A stretch of DNA of 47,325 nucleotides, taken from Candidatus Nomurabacteria bacterium RIFCSPHIGHO2_01_FULL_40_20. GTDB lineage: Bacteria; Patescibacteriota; Minisyncoccia; Phycocordibacterales; UBA9973. The stretch is taken from NCBI GenBank assembly GCA_001786835.1, contig MFTO01000011.1, forward strand, positions 4,152-51,476, read 5' to 3'. The notes under the pieces are model-generated. The model searched no databases and was not told the DNA's origin. It saw nothing but the letters and a program-made list of their open reading frames with translations. Made by a program: the position numbers and the translations under genes. Positions 1 through 7,688 of the stretch are shown here, one piece after another; within the stretch, counting starts at the first letter, position 1; each line of letters opens with the position of its first letter.

Positions 1-14
1 ACTTTCGGGAAATA

Positions 15-52
15 GAGCTCTAGAGTTAACTCTAGAGTTAACTCTAGAGCTC
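15..52. repeat. 38-bp perfect palindrome built from CTCTAGAGTTAA units
   Basis: The 38 bases read identically on both strands and consist of about three overlapping copies of CTCTAGAGTTAA. A 22-base part of it recurs exactly inside alaS at 12876-12897. No gene is seen in bases 1-106. A second inverted repeat (TTTAGCA ... TGCTAAA, about 63-97) follows, close to the 3' end of the minus-strand gene at 107-403; it lacks a T-run, so it is at best a weak terminator. The function of the palindrome is unknown. Confidence 0.85.
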
Positions 53-106
53 GGAAACATATTTAGCATTAGTGAGCGACCGCTTCTTATTGCTAAAAAT
101 GGACTT

Positions 107-403
107 TTATTTCTTCTTTAAGAAAATTTTGCTGATGATTATGGAAACCAATACGGCAAAGAAGGTTACCGTTAGCGCGTAAAAAAGTTTGTTGTTCAGT
201 CCGGTGAGCTCGCCGAAGAAATAGGTAAATACGCCTTTAAGAGTTTCATCCCAAGCGAGCGCGGTGATGAGCGCCAGCCCAGCGATAACGATGGTCACCA
301 CCCTGCCTATAAATTCGTTCTTTATCTCGCGCACGTTTTTTTTATTCACCATGTTGTCCATTAGTTCTTCCATCTGGGGTAACTCTACTTTATTCTTTTC
401 CAT
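107..403 (-). CDS. DUF5654-like small membrane protein
   Basis: This is a 98-aa protein. A charged N-terminus (about 1-30) is followed by two hydrophobic segments at about 33-52 and 72-93, joined by a short amphipathic loop that begins with ALAWDETLK, and it ends in a Lys-rich tail. Layout and length match the DUF5654 family, common in archaea and CPR bacteria and of unknown function. The N-terminus is probably cytoplasmic. The ATG lies six bases after a perfect TATAAT (410-415 on the minus strand), so the mRNA is probably leaderless. A 75-bp hairpin overlaps the region just upstream of that box. Family assignment is from memory of sequence character; existence of the gene is well supported. 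Confidence 0.7.
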   Translation of the reverse strand: MEKNKVELPQMEELMDNMVNKKNVREIKNEFIGRVVTIVIAGLALITALAWDETLKGVFTYFFGELTGLNNKLFYALTVTFFAVLVSIIISKIFLKKK

Positions 404-409
404 AGGTAA

Positions 410-440
410 ATTATAGCACCCGGATAGTAGATTTTGCCAA
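410..440 (-). promoter_or_regulatory. Promoter of the DUF5654-like gene, leaderless type
   Basis: On the minus strand TATAAT (410-415) lies exactly six bases before the ATG at 403. A possible -35 TTGGCA (435-440) has a long 19-base spacer and overlaps the hairpin at 418-492. The spacing predicts transcription starting at or next to the start codon. Confidence 0.55.
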
Positions 441-492
441 TGCTTTGAAAAACAAAACGCACTTTAGCGCTTTGGCAAAATTCACTACCGGG
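418..492. repeat. 75-bp imperfect palindrome (MITE-like hairpin)
   Basis: Arms of roughly 28-30 bases pair across a short loop: the left arm starts ACCCGGATAGTAGATTTTGC and the right arm ends with its near complement (GCAAAATTCACTACCGGGT). It fills the gap between the stop of the zinc-ribbon gene and the promoter of the DUF5654-like gene. On the minus strand it could terminate the upstream transcript or influence the downstream promoter. No second copy was found in this window. Confidence 0.8.
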
Positions 493-497
493 TAACA

Positions 498-2240
498 CTA
501 ATACACTTCCTGTTGATAACACTTTTCGCAATACACTATTTCTGGTCGCTCGGGGGCATATGAAGTTTCGAATTCATTGTAGCACTCTTCCTTCATGCAT
601 TTTCTATGCCAGAGCTTCCAAGGATTGCGATATTCCAAACGTTTGTAATGCCTGCAATTTGGACAAAATCTAGGCAGGGGTAAATTGTGAGTTTTATAAA
701 ACTTTAACTCTTCTTCAGTAATTCGAAAAGCAGTAGTACACTGATGTAAACATTCCCCTTTATGCGGACAACTTATAATTTCCTTTAAAATCTCATCCTC
801 GACATCTTCTATCAAATCTGGAATATCTTCTGAACTCTTTGTTATTTCGTATTTCTTTTCTTCAGCTTCTCTAAAATTATACCTCTTATTCTTAATTTCT
901 TCTTCTGACAAAGGAGATAATTCTTGAGCATCACTTTCATTATAAGCAAACGGCGAAAGCTCAAACGGAAAGAATTCTCCGAATTTATATATACGTCCAT
1001 TTGCGCCAACATAAGGCATGGAATTCATATGTTCTATTATTTTCGGTAAAATTTCTTCATATTCTTCTTTGGTGTACTGCTTGTTTAAAATACAATATTG
1101 TTTGTTGCGAATCCCAAAACACCCAAATAAATTAGAAGAACCTCCACACCATCCAGAATAATATAACTCTGAAGATGCAGATAGTAATGCTAGAGAAAAT
1201 AATACCTTACTCATAGTGGTTCCCCCACTCGTATATTCATAACATAGTTCTGACCCCAGTCCTGTATTATTTACATCATAAGAATCTTTTATGGCAAAAC
1301 ACCTACTGGTCCATTTTACATTTTCCATATCGTAAGCCTCAAAACAGCTATGCGCATTTTTAACATTTGCAAGCGCATGTCCGGTAGCATTGGTAGATTT
1401 GATAATGTCTGCGTATTTGTGAATTGATGTTTGCGTAAGATTATCAAATTCTTTTATTAATTCTTCAAATATCTTATAACTACCTAAATTTTTTTCTTTA
1501 ATTAGCTTTTCATACTCTTCTTTTGAATATTGTTCGTTTCTAAAAACATATTGCTTATTACGCAAATTTGATGACATAAAACAATTCGAACAATTTACAC
1601 AATCAAAAAGAAAATAGGAATTCAGGCACGTCCTAGTATAAACAGAATAAAAGGTATCATAGTTGTTTGCCCCGTATACTAAATAAGCACAACGCTCACA
1701 TGCATCAATGCAAAGAGAGTCAAAAATCTGCCTGGAGTGATCTATATTTTTTGAATAATGGACATCTTCGGCTATAACAACCGAATAGGATAAATAAACA
1801 TTCTTGCAATCCCGAATGATATTAGAATAATCGGAGTTGGTTGAATTTGCTTGAAAAAGGTGTAATCTTGGAACTTTATCAAATAATTTTTTAAACTGTT
1901 CAAAAAAAGGCTTAGAGAAATCATAATCTTGCGCATAGGAAAATGGATCCCAAGCATCAGAAAGCCAACATTCACGACAAAATACAGGAAATATGCTCGC
2001 GGTAGGATAAGCAGAGAAAATATTCTTCTGACAATTACCGCAAGTGGTTTTAAATAAGCTACGTTCATTACGCCAAGCATAACGCCTAATTTGCCGACAC
2101 TCCGGACAAAAAGTCGGCGGAGGAGCTTTGATTTTTTCGTAAAACGAAAAATCGTCCGGTTCAATGGTGAAGTCTTTTTTGCAATTTTGACAATTCGTAG
2201 ACACTGAGTTTTTCGAATGTGTTTTTGTTTCTTGTTTCAT
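498..2240 (-). CDS. Large Cys-rich multi-zinc-ribbon protein (paralogue 1)
   Basis: About 580 aa. The N-terminus (about 15-90) has paired CxxC knuckles (CQNC, CPEC, CGNC, CREC); the C-terminus has more (CPNC, CEKC plus CPHKGEC and HQC). The middle contains repeats of the form C-x2-C-F followed by LRNKQYxxxNxQYxKEEYE, which occurs twice and suggests a repetitive fold with metal-binding turns. No catalytic motif is recognised and there is no signal peptide. The next gene upstream is a full-length paralogue. The first in-frame start (2255) is GTG; the ATG at 2240 is preferred because the common domain begins just after it. Such proteins occur in CPR genomes as hypotheticals. Zinc binding is inferred; a nucleic-acid-binding role is only a guess. 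Confidence 0.8.
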   Translation of the reverse strand: MKQETKTHSKNSVSTNCQNCKKDFTIEPDDFSFYEKIKAPPPTFCPECRQIRRYAWRNERSLFKTTCGNCQKNIFSAYPTASIFPVFCRECWLSDAWDPFSYAQDYDFSKPFFEQFKKLFDKVPRLHLFQANSTNSDYSNIIRDCKNVYLSYSVVIAEDVHYSKNIDHSRQIFDSLCIDACERCAYLVYGANNYDTFYSVYTRTCLNSYFLFDCVNCSNCFMSSNLRNKQYVFRNEQYSKEEYEKLIKEKNLGSYKIFEELIKEFDNLTQTSIHKYADIIKSTNATGHALANVKNAHSCFEAYDMENVKWTSRCFAIKDSYDVNNTGLGSELCYEYTSGGTTMSKVLFSLALLSASSELYYSGWCGGSSNLFGCFGIRNKQYCILNKQYTKEEYEEILPKIIEHMNSMPYVGANGRIYKFGEFFPFELSPFAYNESDAQELSPLSEEEIKNKRYNFREAEEKKYEITKSSEDIPDLIEDVEDEILKEIISCPHKGECLHQCTTAFRITEEELKFYKTHNLPLPRFCPNCRHYKRLEYRNPWKLWHRKCMKEECYNEFETSYAPERPEIVYCEKCYQQEVY

Positions 2241-2257
2241 TTTCTTTATCAACACTT

Positions 2258-2271
2258 TTGACGGCCGTCAA
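2258..2271. repeat. 14-bp palindrome TTGACGGCCGTCAA
   Basis: It is a perfect palindrome in the 43-base gap between the two zinc-ribbon paralogues. Its central 12 bases recur at 21577-21588 inside another hairpin. It could be a transcription-factor site or a small dispersed palindrome; nothing in the sequence decides which. Confidence 0.5.
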
Positions 2272-2283
2272 TTTTGTTATATC

Positions 2284-4032
2284 CTAATAAACCTCCCGCT
2301 GGTAACATTTCTCACAGTATACTATCTCGGGCTTATTGGGAGCATATGGGGTCTCAAACTCAACTTCACACTTACCTTTGTGGTTTGAGTGTTTTTTGTC
2401 ACACATACATTGCCTGTGCCAGAGCTTCATCGGATTCCTCCACCCCACCCTTTCATAGTGCCGACAATTGGGACACAAAACGGGAAGAGGTAAATTTTTT
2501 CGCTGTAAAAAAGAAAGTTCGCTTTCTATGATTTTGAAAGCGCCGGTGCATAAATGCGTGCAATCTCCTCGATGCCCACACTCTAGGACTTCTTTCAAAA
2601 TATCGGAGGTGACCTCAAAAATATCGTCTGGGATCTCGCTATTTTTTAATGTAATCTCATATAATCTCTTCTCTCTTTCTACCCAGTTGAAAGATTTTTC
2701 ATCAGCAGTATTTTTATCAAGCGGGAAATATTCTTGCGCTAAGGTCTCGTTGTACCCCCAAGGAGAGAATTCGGGAGGGAAAAATTCACCATACTTATAC
2801 GGTATGTTGTTTTTTGTAATGTAAGGCATCTTGTTCATATGCTCTTTGATTTTGGGAACCAGTTTATTATATTCTTCTTTGGTGTATTGCTTGTTTAAAA
2901 TGCAATACTCGGCATTTTTCAACTCCATGCACCCAAAACAATCAGAACAGTTTTTGCAAAAAGCCGAATACTCCAAATCCGCTGAAATCAGGCAAATCAT
3001 ACTGAAAAATTGCCGAGAGGAATTCGCAGTAGGAGCGACACTCTCGTACTCAAGCTCGCCACCTAAAACTCCAGCGCAATCCATTATGTCTTTGCTGTCT
3101 ATAACCCGAAATGAGTATTTTATGTTTTCACTACCACGAACATCAAAAGATTCACCTACCCTATTGGAATTTATAATGAATTCGCCAGTGGCATTGTTGG
3201 AATTTACAATGTTTGCATATTTGACTATGGTATTTTCTTGGAGATTCTTGAATTCTTCTTTTATTTTTTTTAATTCGGAAAATTTATTCAGCTGTAAATC
3301 TTCCATCAATTTATCATATTCAACCTTTGTGAATTGTTTATTTCTGAACACATATTTTTTATTCCTCAGTCCCGTGCTAAGAAAGCAATCTCGACAATTG
3401 TGACAATCAAGCAGGAACAAAGAATCCAGACAGTTCTTCGTTCTGAAAACATAATGGCAATTATAATTACCCTCGGAGTCTACGTTGTAAGAGCATTGGT
3501 CCAGTTTTTGGACACCCAAATTGTCAATTGAATCTTTGGAATTATCAATACTATCCGAATAAGAAACATCCTCGCACTTTATTACCGAATACGAAAGATA
3601 GGCGTTTTTATTGTCCAGAGTGTAGTTCGTGTAGTCGCTATTAACCAAATTTCCGGTCCTGTAATTGAGCAAGTGCGGAACATTTTTTAGTAACTTATAA
3701 AACTGGGAGAGAAACGGCACATCCCAATTTATTTTTTCCGCATAATCTCTAGGGTCCCATTTATCACTCGTCCAGCAATCATTGCATAAGACAGAAAACT
3801 CGTTGCCCTCCGGATACATAGTGATAACTTGCTTCTTACATAAAGAGCAGGGCTTTTTATGTAGCGAGCGGTGATTGCGCCAGACTAATCTCCGGATCAA
3901 TCTGCACTCCGGACAAAAAGTTGGCGGAGGAACGCGGATTTTTTTGTAGAACGAAAAATCATCCGGCTCGATGGTGAAATCTTTATGACAATTCTGACAA
4001 TTTCTATTTTCTAGTTGGTGAGGCATAAACAT
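2284..4032 (-). CDS. Large Cys-rich multi-zinc-ribbon protein (paralogue 2)
   Basis: 582 aa, co-linear with the protein at 498-2240 and sharing blocks such as CHKDFTIEPDDFSFY, PPPTFCPEC, LRNKKYVFRNKQ, YCILNKQYTKEEYNKL, LPLPVLCPNCRHYERV and YAPNKPEIVYCEKCYQ. It has the same arrangement: an N-terminal pair of zinc ribbons, a central repeat region with C-x2-C-F units, and C-terminal zinc ribbons. An extra Cys/His insertion (CMCDKKHSNHKGKC) sits in the last ribbon. The start overlaps the end of the upstream 101-aa gene by 23-29 bases (ATG at 4032 or 4026), which suggests translational coupling. The function is unknown. Tandem duplication followed by divergence is the simplest origin. Confidence 0.82.
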   Translation of the reverse strand: MFMPHQLENRNCQNCHKDFTIEPDDFSFYKKIRVPPPTFCPECRLIRRLVWRNHRSLHKKPCSLCKKQVITMYPEGNEFSVLCNDCWTSDKWDPRDYAEKINWDVPFLSQFYKLLKNVPHLLNYRTGNLVNSDYTNYTLDNKNAYLSYSVIKCEDVSYSDSIDNSKDSIDNLGVQKLDQCSYNVDSEGNYNCHYVFRTKNCLDSLFLLDCHNCRDCFLSTGLRNKKYVFRNKQFTKVEYDKLMEDLQLNKFSELKKIKEEFKNLQENTIVKYANIVNSNNATGEFIINSNRVGESFDVRGSENIKYSFRVIDSKDIMDCAGVLGGELEYESVAPTANSSRQFFSMICLISADLEYSAFCKNCSDCFGCMELKNAEYCILNKQYTKEEYNKLVPKIKEHMNKMPYITKNNIPYKYGEFFPPEFSPWGYNETLAQEYFPLDKNTADEKSFNWVEREKRLYEITLKNSEIPDDIFEVTSDILKEVLECGHRGDCTHLCTGAFKIIESELSFLQRKNLPLPVLCPNCRHYERVGWRNPMKLWHRQCMCDKKHSNHKGKCEVEFETPYAPNKPEIVYCEKCYQREVY

Positions 4033-4309
4033 TCATAAATTTATACGAAAAGGGCTCGGCGTATTTTTCTAAAATACTTCGTTCATATAAGTCGAGTTTG
4101 TTGTAGGCGAGTATAAAATTTTTAATGACGCTCCATTCTTCCCTGCCAGCCGGTTTAATATCTCTCGAAGATAGAATATTTTCCATAACACCCAAAGCTC
4201 TCTTTTGAGCATTTTGGCTTGCTTCTATTTTTCCAGAATCCAAAAAAGAAAACATTCGTCCAATCTCTGGATATAGATTCGCCATATAAAATAAAGAATT
4301 CTTTTCCAT
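4004..4309 (-). CDS. Hypothetical 101-aa protein
   Basis: A short, mostly helical, soluble protein with no family I recognise. It ends in a basic tail (ASPTRK) and contains a hydrophilic stretch around residues 28-60. It lies nine bases after the DUF5674-like gene, and its last bases overlap the start of the second zinc-ribbon paralogue, so the three genes and grpE look co-transcribed. It may be a partner of the zinc-ribbon protein, but only position suggests this. Confidence 0.65.
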   Translation of the reverse strand: MEKNSLFYMANLYPEIGRMFSFLDSGKIEASQNAQKRALGVMENILSSRDIKPAGREEWSVIKNFILAYNKLDLYERSILEKYAEPFSYKFMNVYASPTRK

Positions 4310-4318
4310 ATTTTCTTG

Positions 4319-4675
4319 TTATTTTAAGTCAATAAATTTATAAATTATTTCTGTAGCTTTTTTTACTATTTCTTCGTCATTAATACCACGAGATTTATTA
4401 CCTAAATTGGGTTTAATATTTACCATAGAGTCAAATTCTAAAACACCATCAGGATTTTCTTCAAAACGAATGTTGAAACCCCAAACATTTTCAAATTTTG
4501 ACCCAGATTTTGTGAGAAGTTCAGAATCTTCTATGTGATAGTCCCCTCCGAGCACAACCCGACCATCCACGATATCCACCGCGCCTTTTATCATTGTTCC
4601 ATACCAAAACTCCGCTAACTTTTTCACTTCTTCCATACTTATTTTATTTTCCAAAATTTTTATTTCCATAATCAT
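4319..4675 (-). CDS. DUF5674-like protein
   Basis: 118 aa. The pattern matches DUF5674, a small CPR-enriched family of unknown function: an N-terminal EIKILENKISMEEVKKLAE segment, a central VDGRVVLGGDYHIEDSELL block, and the C-terminal INIKPNLGN-like stretch (here VNIKPNLGNKSRGI) followed by a helix. It is soluble and has no signal peptide. Its ATG shares one base with the grpE stop (TAATG), a classic coupling arrangement, so it should be translated from the grpE mRNA. A second ATG two codons in is also possible. Confidence 0.75.
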   Translation of the reverse strand: MIMEIKILENKISMEEVKKLAEFWYGTMIKGAVDIVDGRVVLGGDYHIEDSELLTKSGSKFENVWGFNIRFEENPDGVLEFDSMVNIKPNLGNKSRGINDEEIVKKATEIIYKFIDLK

Positions 4676-5304
4676 TATTTTCTATCTGTGAATTCATATA
4701 AATTTACCCGCGCTGGGCGGATAACTCGTTCGCCCAGTTTATAGCCTTTTTGGATTACGGTTGCAACTTTATGGTCATCTTCTTTTTTGTCAGTTTGCAC
4801 TGTCTCGATAGACTCATGTATACTTGGATCGAAATCCTCTCCAACATTTCCTATTTCTTTCACTCCATACTCTTCAAAAATAGAATCCATTTGCGCATGA
4901 ATATACTCCACCCCCTTGCGCCAACCTTTGTCCACTTTCTCCCAGGTCTCGCGATTGGCAAAAGCGAGATTAAAACTGTCCATTACAGTCAAAAATCGCG
5001 TAAGTATCCGCTCGCGCATGCTCTCGGAGAGTATGGTCTTCCGACTCTCCTCATCTTTTTTATAATTAGCAAAATCCGCTCGCTCTTTCTGCCAGCCAGT
5101 TAGGTATTCTTCTTTTTCTTTTTTGACCTGTTTTAAATCCGCGCGAAGTTTTTTGAGAGTTTTCTTTAAATCCTCTTCGCCGTCAGCATTATATTCAAAT
5201 TCAACTATGTCATCCTCTTCTGTAGGATTTTCTTCTTTAGTTTTCCCGACCCCTGTCGGGATCCCGACTTCGGTCGGGACTTCATTGTCTTCTTGCATAG
5301 CCAT
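4675..5304 (-). CDS. grpE: GrpE, nucleotide-exchange factor of DnaK
   Basis: 209 aa. GrpE releases ADP from DnaK in the Hsp70 cycle. An acidic, low-complexity N-terminus (1-50) is followed by a long coiled coil (about 50-100, DLKKTLKKLRADLKQVKKEK), the WQKERADFANYKKD region, and the C-terminal beta domain with GVKEIGNVGEDFDPSIHESI and KGYKLGERVIRPARVNLY. Residues 8-21 (VPTEVGIPTGVGKT) are encoded by two head-to-head GC-rich hairpins and look like an insertion in the disordered tail. No dnaK or dnaJ is in the window. The gene follows the ribosomal operon and starts a short operon with DUF5674 and the zinc-ribbon genes. Confidence 0.95.
   Translation of the reverse strand: MAMQEDNEVPTEVGIPTGVGKTKEENPTEEDDIVEFEYNADGEEDLKKTLKKLRADLKQVKKEKEEYLTGWQKERADFANYKKDEESRKTILSESMRERILTRFLTVMDSFNLAFANRETWEKVDKGWRKGVEYIHAQMDSIFEEYGVKEIGNVGEDFDPSIHESIETVQTDKKEDDHKVATVIQKGYKLGERVIRPARVNLYEFTDRK
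5245..5278. repeat. Paired GC-rich hairpins inside grpE
   Basis: CCCGACCCCTGTCGGG (5245-5260) and CCCGACTTCGGTCGGG (5263-5278) are each hairpins; the junction GTCGGGATCCCGAC is itself palindromic. They encode the Val/Gly/Pro/Thr-rich residues 8-21 of GrpE without shifting the frame. The composition differs sharply from the surrounding Glu/Asp codons, as expected for an inserted palindrome. Confidence 0.75.
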
Positions 5305-5320
5305 ATCTTAGCACAAAAAT

Positions 5321-5418
5321 AAAAAAACGAAAATTGAAAAAATTTAAGCGTCGTGGGTCCCCTGTCTTTTTGTCTCCGAGGACGAAGGCGCAAGAATTTT
5401 TATAATTTTCGTTTTTTT
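5321..5418. repeat. 98-bp palindromic element (family A), between rpsI and grpE
   Basis: The outer arms AAAAAAACGAAAATT (5321-5335) and AATTTTCGTTTTTTT (5404-5418) are perfect complements, with partly paired inner arms. The core, from GCGTCGTGGGT to GAAGGCGC, is nearly identical to the core of the element at 14660-14752 inside mnmA, while the arms differ. The element overlaps the last bases of the rpsI stop codon. On the minus strand the distal arm is T-rich, so it may also terminate the ribosomal operon. Confidence 0.85.
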
Positions 5419-5827
5419 ATCGTTTTGACCACTGCGGAGCCTTTCTAGCTTTCTTGAGTCCGAATTTTCGGCGCTCTTTGGCTCGAGGGTCTCGTTTTAA
5501 GTAGCCTAGAGTTTTGAGTTTACTGCGTAATTCCCCGTCTGACTTTATTAAAGCGCGAGCCACACCGTGACGCACGGCTTCTGATTGTGAGTGCATTCCT
5601 CCACCCATGACTTTTACTTCTATGCTCCATTTTGACGCAATTTGCCCTTTGACGACTGGGTCATTTATCAAGCGACGTTCATCTTCAGTTTTGAAGTACT
5701 CTTTCGCATCGATGCCATTTACCACAAAAGAAGCTTTGGAAGCAGGAGTAATCCGCACTCGAGCGGTAGAAGTTTTTCTTCGTCCCAATCCTTCAAAATA
5801 TTTTTTCTTGTCTTTTTTTTCTGTCAT
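5417..5827 (-). CDS. rpsI: 30S ribosomal protein S9 (uS9)
   Basis: 136 aa, the usual size. It shows the S9 hallmarks: GLGRRKTSTARVRI near the N-terminus, the central VKGQIASKWSIEVKVMGGG region, HGVARALIKSD, and the basic tail ending APQWSKR, whose terminal SKR contacts P-site tRNA in other bacteria. It lies 13 bases after rplM, the standard rplM-rpsI pair, and is the last gene of the ribosomal operon here. Its stop codon is formed at the edge of a palindromic element. Confidence 0.97.
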   Translation of the reverse strand: MTEKKDKKKYFEGLGRRKTSTARVRITPASKASFVVNGIDAKEYFKTEDERRLINDPVVKGQIASKWSIEVKVMGGGMHSQSEAVRHGVARALIKSDGELRSKLKTLGYLKRDPRAKERRKFGLKKARKAPQWSKR

Positions 5828-5840
5828 GTGGTCTCTTATG

Positions 5841-6206
5841 TTATTCTTCTACTTTTAAATTCTTCAACATTTCCCTCTTTAATTTATTCTTCGGCAACAT
5901 TCTATCCACCGCCAGTCTTACCAACTCTTTGAATCCTTTGGTTTTTACTGTATAAACTCCGGATATAGTTTTTAAACCCCCAGGATATCCAGAATATCTG
6001 TTGTGAGAAAGACTTTCTAATTTCTTCGGAGTTATGCGAATCTTTGAAGCGTTCACCACCTTGACAGGAGAGCCGGAATACATGTTTCTAACAAAAGAAA
6101 CTTTGTCCTTGCCAATGAGAGCTGTAGCGACTATGCTCGCCACTCTGCCTAGAGCCATCCCGCTTGCGTCTATCGTCTTTTCAGTTGTTTTCTTGCTTTT
6201 TTGCAT
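5841..6206 (-). CDS. rplM: 50S ribosomal protein L13 (uL13)
   Basis: 121 aa, shorter than the common length of about 140 aa. The core is intact: IDASGMALGRVASIVATALIGKDK, VVNASKIRITPKK, RYSGYPGGLK and the C-terminal AVDRMLPKNKLKREMLKNL block. The N-terminal strand segment is reduced, in line with the trimmed ribosomal proteins of CPR bacteria. It is placed between rplQ (27 bases upstream) and rpsI (13 bases downstream) and is presumably transcribed with them from the infA promoter. Confidence 0.96.
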   Translation of the reverse strand: MQKSKKTTEKTIDASGMALGRVASIVATALIGKDKVSFVRNMYSGSPVKVVNASKIRITPKKLESLSHNRYSGYPGGLKTISGVYTVKTKGFKELVRLAVDRMLPKNKLKREMLKNLKVEE

Positions 6207-6233
6207 TTTCTTATACTAAGATAATTTTATTAT

Positions 6234-6587
6234 TTATACAAATTCTATTATCGCCATTTTAGCACTGTCTGATTTTCGCACGCCTAATTTTAAAACTCTG
6301 GTATACCCTCCGTTCTGATTTATGTATTTCGGAGCAATGGTTTCAAAAAGTTTTTTGGTTTCAGACTTGCGACCAAAAAGTGTTGACGCGACAAGTCTTT
6401 TATTTGTCATCGTATTTGACTTTGCTCGGGTGACAAGACCCTCAATAAAAGGACGAAGTTCTTTGGCTTTCTGTTCGGTCGTCTTGATTTTACCTCGCAC
6501 GATTAAATTGAGCGCCAAAGAATTGAGAAGCGCTTTTCTTCCGTTTTTATCTCTGCCAAATTTTCTGTTTTTATTGTGATGTCGCAT
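6234..6587 (-). CDS. rplQ: 50S ribosomal protein L17 (bL17)
   Basis: 117 aa, typical length. The N-terminal MRHHNKNRKFGRDKNGRKAL block and the KIKTTEQKAKELRPFIEGLVT segment are diagnostic of L17; the C-terminus carries NGGYTRVLKLGVRKSDSAKMAIIE. It directly follows rpoA, the conserved bacterial order. The 37-base gap between rpoA and rplQ contains short AAGTTATAAAGTT-like tandem repeats. Confidence 0.97.
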   Translation of the reverse strand: MRHHNKNRKFGRDKNGRKALLNSLALNLIVRGKIKTTEQKAKELRPFIEGLVTRAKSNTMTNKRLVASTLFGRKSETKKLFETIAPKYINQNGGYTRVLKLGVRKSDSAKMAIIEFV

Positions 6588-6589
6588 TT

Positions 6590-6628
6590 AAGTTATAAAG
6601 TTGAAAGTTATAAAGTTCATAAAGTTAT
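6590..6628. repeat. Short tandem repeats around TTATAAAGTT between rplQ and rpoA
   Basis: Three imperfect copies of AAGTTATAAAGTT / AAGTTCATAAAGTT lie back to back. Related ACTTTATAACTTTT strings occur in the rpsD-rpsK gap (about 8297-8312) and before the gene at 45477-46103 (about 45466-45478). They may be simple replication-slippage sequence, or short processing or pausing sites; nothing decides this. Confidence 0.55.
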
Positions 6629-7620
6629 TCCTTAAGATTCAAACCGAATTTACCCAAAACTTTTTTTATTTCGGTAATTCCTTTTTCTCCTATGCCTTCG
6701 ACTTCGAGCAAATCCTCTCGTTTCTTCCTTGCGAGTCCGCCCAAGGTCCTGATGTTGGCAGTGGTAAGCGCGTTTAGAGTCCTAGTAGAGAGTTCCAGGC
6801 TGTCTATTCTAGTTTTTAAAACATCGGTAAAATCATCTCCTCTCTTTGCTTCATCTTCTCCCTTTTCTCCTGCCTGCGGGGAGATATCTTTTTTACTTAC
6901 TTTCATATCCTTTTTTATTTCTTCTTCCGGCTCCTTGAAATCAATTATTGCTTTTAATTGATTTATCATTATTTCAATTGATTTAGCAAGCGCTTCGCGC
7001 GGAGAGAGCGTGCCATTGGTCTCAATCGCAATACGCAAGCGATTGTGATTGGTGTTGTCGCCCACGCGCATATTTTCAACTTCGTAAGAAACGCGCCGAA
7101 TCGGAGTGAAAATACCGTCGACAGCGATGGTGCCGACGTCTACTTTTTCTTTCTGTAAAATTTCTTTCGGCACAAAACCCAAACCTTTTTCGATTTTCAT
7201 TTCAATGCTCAAATTCACTTTGCCTGTTACCGAAGCAATATGCAAATCAGGATTTAAAATTTCCACTTGCCCGCCTCCTTTGATATCCCCCGCTGTGACT
7301 TCTTTCGGACCCTTGATAGAAAGGGTGACAATCTGAGGTTCGTCGGAAATCATTTTAAAATTAACTTTTTTCAAATTCAAAATCATCACAATCACATCTT
7401 CTTTGACTCCTTCTATCGTCTGAAATTCGTGAGCAATACCGTCTATTTTGATTGAAGTGACGCTGGCGCCCGGAAGAGACGATAGTATGATTCTTCGCAA
7501 ACTATTGCCTAAGGTATGGCCGTATCCAGGATATAGACCGTCTATTTCAAATACTCCTTTGTCGCCTTTTTCTTCCACAACACGAGGCTTTGAAGGCATA
7601 ATTACTTTATATTCAGGCAT
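6625..7620 (-). CDS. rpoA: DNA-directed RNA polymerase subunit alpha
   Basis: 331 aa, usual length. The N-terminal assembly domain (about 1-225) has GLYPGYGHTLGNSLRRIILS, ASVTSIKIDG and HEFQTIEGVKEDV; the C-terminal domain (about 258-331) has LELSTRTLNALTTANIRTLG and the helix-hairpin LLEVEGIGEKGITEIKK, which binds UP elements and activators. The linker contains SPQAGEKGEDEAKRGDD; its DNA shares 16 bases with a palindrome in typA and may carry a short insertion. It is flanked by rpsD and rplQ as in most bacteria. Confidence 0.98.
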   Translation of the reverse strand: MPEYKVIMPSKPRVVEEKGDKGVFEIDGLYPGYGHTLGNSLRRIILSSLPGASVTSIKIDGIAHEFQTIEGVKEDVIVMILNLKKVNFKMISDEPQIVTLSIKGPKEVTAGDIKGGGQVEILNPDLHIASVTGKVNLSIEMKIEKGLGFVPKEILQKEKVDVGTIAVDGIFTPIRRVSYEVENMRVGDNTNHNRLRIAIETNGTLSPREALAKSIEIMINQLKAIIDFKEPEEEIKKDMKVSKKDISPQAGEKGEDEAKRGDDFTDVLKTRIDSLELSTRTLNALTTANIRTLGGLARKKREDLLEVEGIGEKGITEIKKVLGKFGLNLKE

Positions 7621-7688
7621 ATTTTTTATTTTTATCCACCGCCTTTTCGGCGGGAAAATTATTTTTAATAAAAACTTCTTTTAAAAAA

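Noticed and set aside
2831-3403. 190-codon open frame antisense to the second zinc-ribbon gene
   Set aside because: Frame is a by-product of the AT-rich coding strand; composition is not protein-like and no motifs are present. Other long antisense frames in clpB, gyrA and infB were dropped for the same reason.
5321-5418. Insertion sequence
   Set aside because: No transposase frame exists in or near any of the palindromic elements; they are too short to be autonomous.
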